Source: CAWBAT01 sp963810905 (GTDB taxonomy: Bacteria > Acidobacteriota > Terriglobia > Versatilivoradales > Versatilivoraceae). Taken from it: a DNA stretch of 64,000 bases. This document shows positions 61,747 to 64,000 of the stretch, in pieces (the stretch's first letter is position 1; the number at the start of each line of letters is the position of its first letter). The notes under the pieces are model-generated. The model saw only the letters and a program-made list of their open reading frames with translations, ran no database searches and had not been told where the DNA came from. The position numbers and the translations under genes are program-made. The stretch is from the NCBI GenBank assembly GCA_963810905.1, contig CAWEPG010000016.1:62001-126000 (forward strand), read 5' to 3'.

Positions 61747-64000
61747 GTTCGAAAACGATTGAGGGGCCTTACAAAGTCATTGGCACACGGCCGGTGCGAC
61801 ACGATGGAGTCGACAAAGTCACAGGTAGAGCTTTGTATGGGGCCGATATCCAGCTTACCGGGTTGCTCCACGGAAAGATTTTACGCAGTCCCCATGCGCA
61901 TGCCCGAATCAAATCGATCAAGACAGAAAAGGCAGAAGCGTTGGCGGGAGTCAAAGCCGTCGTGACAGCCGCTGATCTTCCGGACATGGGTGATCGCACG
62001 GCTCACTTGGGGGAGTTAGGGGAAGTTCCTCTCAAATACCTCAGCCAAAATGTGCTGGCTTCGGGCAAGGTTCTTTATCATGGCCATGCCATTGCCTCCG
62101 TGGCGGCTACCAGTCCTCATATTGCCGAAGAAGCCTTAAAGCTAATCGAGGTCGAATACGAAGTTCTGCCTCCTGTCATGGATGTTCTGGAAGCCATGAA
62201 GGAAAACACACCTCTGCTCCACGAAGATCTTCGCACGGATGAATTCGGGAAGAAGGGGACGAAACCGAGCAACATTGCGTCTCATCAAATTTTTCAACAA
62301 GGCGACGTTCAGGCAGGATTTGCCGCTGCCGATCACATCCTTGAACGGGAGTATCGTAGCGCCACTGTTCATCAAGGTTATATCGAACCCCATGCCGCAA
62401 CTGCCATGTGGAACGCCGATGGCCAGCTCACGATCTGGTGTACCACCCAAGGGGCGTTCTCCGTTCGGACCTGTGTCCATCAGATCCTCGATATTCCGGT
62501 GTCACAACTGAAAGTGGTTCCCACCGAAATCGGTGGAGGGTTCGGCGGGAAAATACCTGTCTACGGCGAACCTGTTGCCGCCCTCCTGTCGAAAAAGGCT
62601 CGGCGTCCGGTGAAAGTCCAGATGAATCGAACCGAGGTTTTCGTGGGGACAGGCCCGACTTCTGGATCCTACGTCCGGCTAAAAATGGGGGTGACCAAAG
62701 AGGGTCGTATTACCGCCGCGGAAGCGATGTTGGCCTATGAAGCCGGCGGTTTTCCTGGATCGATAGTGGCTTGCGGTGGCATCTGTATTTTTGCTCCCTA
62801 TAACATCGAGAACGTGCTGATCCACATGTACGATGTCGTCGTCAACAAGCCCAAAACGGCCGCCTACCGTGCTCCGGGCGCACCCAACGCCGAGTTCGCT
62901 ACCGAATGTATGATCGACGAGTTCTGCGAATTGCTGGGGAAGGAGCCGTTGGAATTTCGTCTCATGAATGCCGCTAAAGAGGGGGATATGCAGTCTCATG
63001 GCGTGCGACATCCAAAGATCGGTTACATCGAGACTGTCGAAGCCGCACGCGACTCGGAACACTATCGCTCTAAGCTGACCGGCCCGTACCGGGGGCGTGG
63101 GGTCGCTTCCGGATATTGGCTTAATGTTGGCTTCACCTCAAGTGTGTCCGCGCGACTCAATGGTGACGGGACCGTCACTCTGGCGGAAGGCTCTACAGAC
63201 ATTGGCGGAACTCGGACGTCAGTGGCGATGCAGCTCGCCGAGTCTCTCGGGATTCGAGCAGAAGACGTGCATCCATCGGTGGTCGACACCGAGTCCGTCG
63301 GATACACGGAAGTAACCGGGGGAAGCCGCGTGACCTTTGCGACCGGGTGGGCCGCTTATGAGGCAGGCCAAGAGATCAAAAAACAGTTGATCGCGGAAGC
63401 TGCCAAGCTGTGGAAGGTCAATCCAGACCAGGTCCGTTATAAAGATGGCCTGTTTTCATCAATCTCTAACGGCGATCAGACCATCCCCTTCAAAAAGCTC
63501 GCCGCAAATCTGGCCGAAAGAGGTATTGATATCGGGAGCCGTAACACGGTTACCCCCGCCGGGGTAGGCGGGGCCTTTGCAACTCATATCGCTGATGTCG
63601 AGGTGGATCCGGAAACAGGCAAAGTGACCATCTTGCGATATACGGCGGTTCAGGATGTTGGAAAAGCCATTCACCCGAGCTATGTCGAAGGTCAAATGCA
63701 AGGTGGGGTTGTCCAGGGAATCGGCTGGGCCCTCAACGAGGAGTACGTTTATAATAAAACCGGACAAATGGTGAACGCCAGTTTCTTGGACTATCGAATG
63801 CCAACAAGCCTGGATCTGCCGATGATAGACACCATCATTGTCGAGGTCCCGAACCCGGGGCACCCCTACGGAGTACGTGGGGTCGGTGAGGTTCCGATTG
63901 TCCCACCGCCTGCAGCTATTGCGAATGCCATTTATCACGCCATCGGCGTGCGAATGTATGAGCTGCCCATGTCTCCGCCGCGAATTTTTAAGGCTTTACA
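61743..64000 (+). CDS. Xanthine dehydrogenase-family molybdopterin-binding subunit, truncated at window end
   Basis: The catalytic large subunit; 752 residues are visible and the frame is open at the window edge. MVRHD-like VRHDGVDKVTGRALYGADIQ at the start, EIGGGFGGKIPVYGEPVAAL for the molybdopterin site, AYRAPGAPNAEFATECMIDE as the active-site loop and GVRGVGEVPIVPPPAA with the catalytic Glu. The loop is not AYxCSFR, so it is not form I CO dehydrogenase. It more resembles aldehyde, aromatic-acid or purine hydroxylases. Start is ATG 61743 with GGAGG 9 bp upstream. Confidence 0.95.
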   Translation, partial: MSSKTIEGPYKVIGTRPVRHDGVDKVTGRALYGADIQLTGLLHGKILRSPHAHARIKSIKTEKAEALAGVKAVVTAADLPDMGDRTAHLGELGEVPLKYLSQNVLASGKVLYHGHAIASVAATSPHIAEEALKLIEVEYEVLPPVMDVLEAMKENTPLLHEDLRTDEFGKKGTKPSNIASHQIFQQGDVQAGFAAADHILEREYRSATVHQGYIEPHAATAMWNADGQLTIWCTTQGAFSVRTCVHQILDIPVSQLKVVPTEIGGGFGGKIPVYGEPVAALLSKKARRPVKVQMNRTEVFVGTGPTSGSYVRLKMGVTKEGRITAAEAMLAYEAGGFPGSIVACGGICIFAPYNIENVLIHMYDVVVNKPKTAAYRAPGAPNAEFATECMIDEFCELLGKEPLEFRLMNAAKEGDMQSHGVRHPKIGYIETVEAARDSEHYRSKLTGPYRGRGVASGYWLNVGFTSSVSARLNGDGTVTLAEGSTDIGGTRTSVAMQLAESLGIRAEDVHPSVVDTESVGYTEVTGGSRVTFATGWAAYEAGQEIKKQLIAEAAKLWKVNPDQVRYKDGLFSSISNGDQTIPFKKLAANLAERGIDIGSRNTVTPAGVGGAFATHIADVEVDPETGKVTILRYTAVQDVGKAIHPSYVEGQMQGGVVQGIGWALNEEYVYNKTGQMVNASFLDYRMPTSLDLPMIDTIIVEVPNPGHPYGVRGVGEVPIVPPPAAIANAIYHAIGVRMYELPMSPPRIFKAL

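Noticed and set aside
1..64000. CRISPR arrays, insertion sequences, prophage or integrase genes
   Set aside because: No repeated spacer-like units, transposase motifs (DDE) or phage structural genes were seen on reading either strand.

Overview
The window looks like chromosomal DNA of an Acidobacteriota-type bacterium. This is an inference from gene content: an alternative complex III (ActABCDEF) feeding a caa3-type oxidase with a SCO factor, LptD (so a Gram-negative outer membrane), many TPR proteins, and several conserved proteins of the kind seen in that phylum. Base composition looks close to half GC throughout. I see no prophage, insertion sequence, CRISPR array or rRNA. One tRNA-Val(CAC) gene is present.

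Layout. 1-8.5 kb: end of a PgeF/laccase-domain gene, convergent glnE, a pyrR-pyrB-pyrC operon, then gdhA preceded on the minus strand by a YHS-domain membrane protein and a TPR protein. 9.4-10.7 kb: a small secreted Cys-containing protein and a TlpA-like redoxin. 10.8-17.5 kb: a plus-strand polysaccharide sugar cluster (a WbpB-WbpD-like fusion, a WbpI-like 2-epimerase, a DegT aminotransferase, two tandem SDR epimerases and a GT2 glycosyltransferase). 17.5-31.3 kb: on the minus strand a TIGR04255-like gene and a 12-gene respiratory block running actABCDEF - small membrane protein - SCO - ctaCDEF. 31.5-40.2 kb: hemH, a GMC oxidoreductase, a DUF1028-TPR protein, a SAM hydrolase-family gene, a DUF512 radical-SAM protein, pgsA, a DsbD-N-like secreted protein and a TPR protein. 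40.3-46.9 kb: tRNA-Val, a MoxR-DUF58-transglutaminase operon, a cupin-Smr pair, a small conserved protein and a lone type IV pilin-like protein. 46.9-53.3 kb: on the minus strand a sodium:solute symporter, hemL, hemB and lptD. 53.6-60.3 kb: an RDD/zinc-ribbon protein, an FTR1 iron permease, a secreted unknown protein, a two-gene glutamine-dependent NAD synthetase, rsmI and an aminotransferase. 60.4-64 kb: a three-gene xanthine-dehydrogenase-family molybdenum hydroxylase whose large subunit runs off the window.

How the genes work together. The act-cta block would oxidise quinol, pass electrons through c-type hemes to CuA and reduce oxygen. hemB, hemL and hemH in the same window supply heme synthesis. 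The sugar cluster has the hallmarks of UDP-ManNAc(3NAc)A-type synthesis but lacks the first dehydrogenase.

The most unusual feature is a set of four well-supported frame breaks (DegT aminotransferase, first epimerase, transglutaminase C-terminus, LptD). Each needs the same correction: removal of one base (a +1 shift). Two of them can be resolved exactly at an in-frame TAG. Sequencing or assembly error is the leading explanation, but gene decay or +1 recoding has not been excluded. A second oddity is the tandem epimerase pair: the copy with the intact frame has lost the catalytic Tyr of YxxxK, while the copy with the broken frame keeps it.
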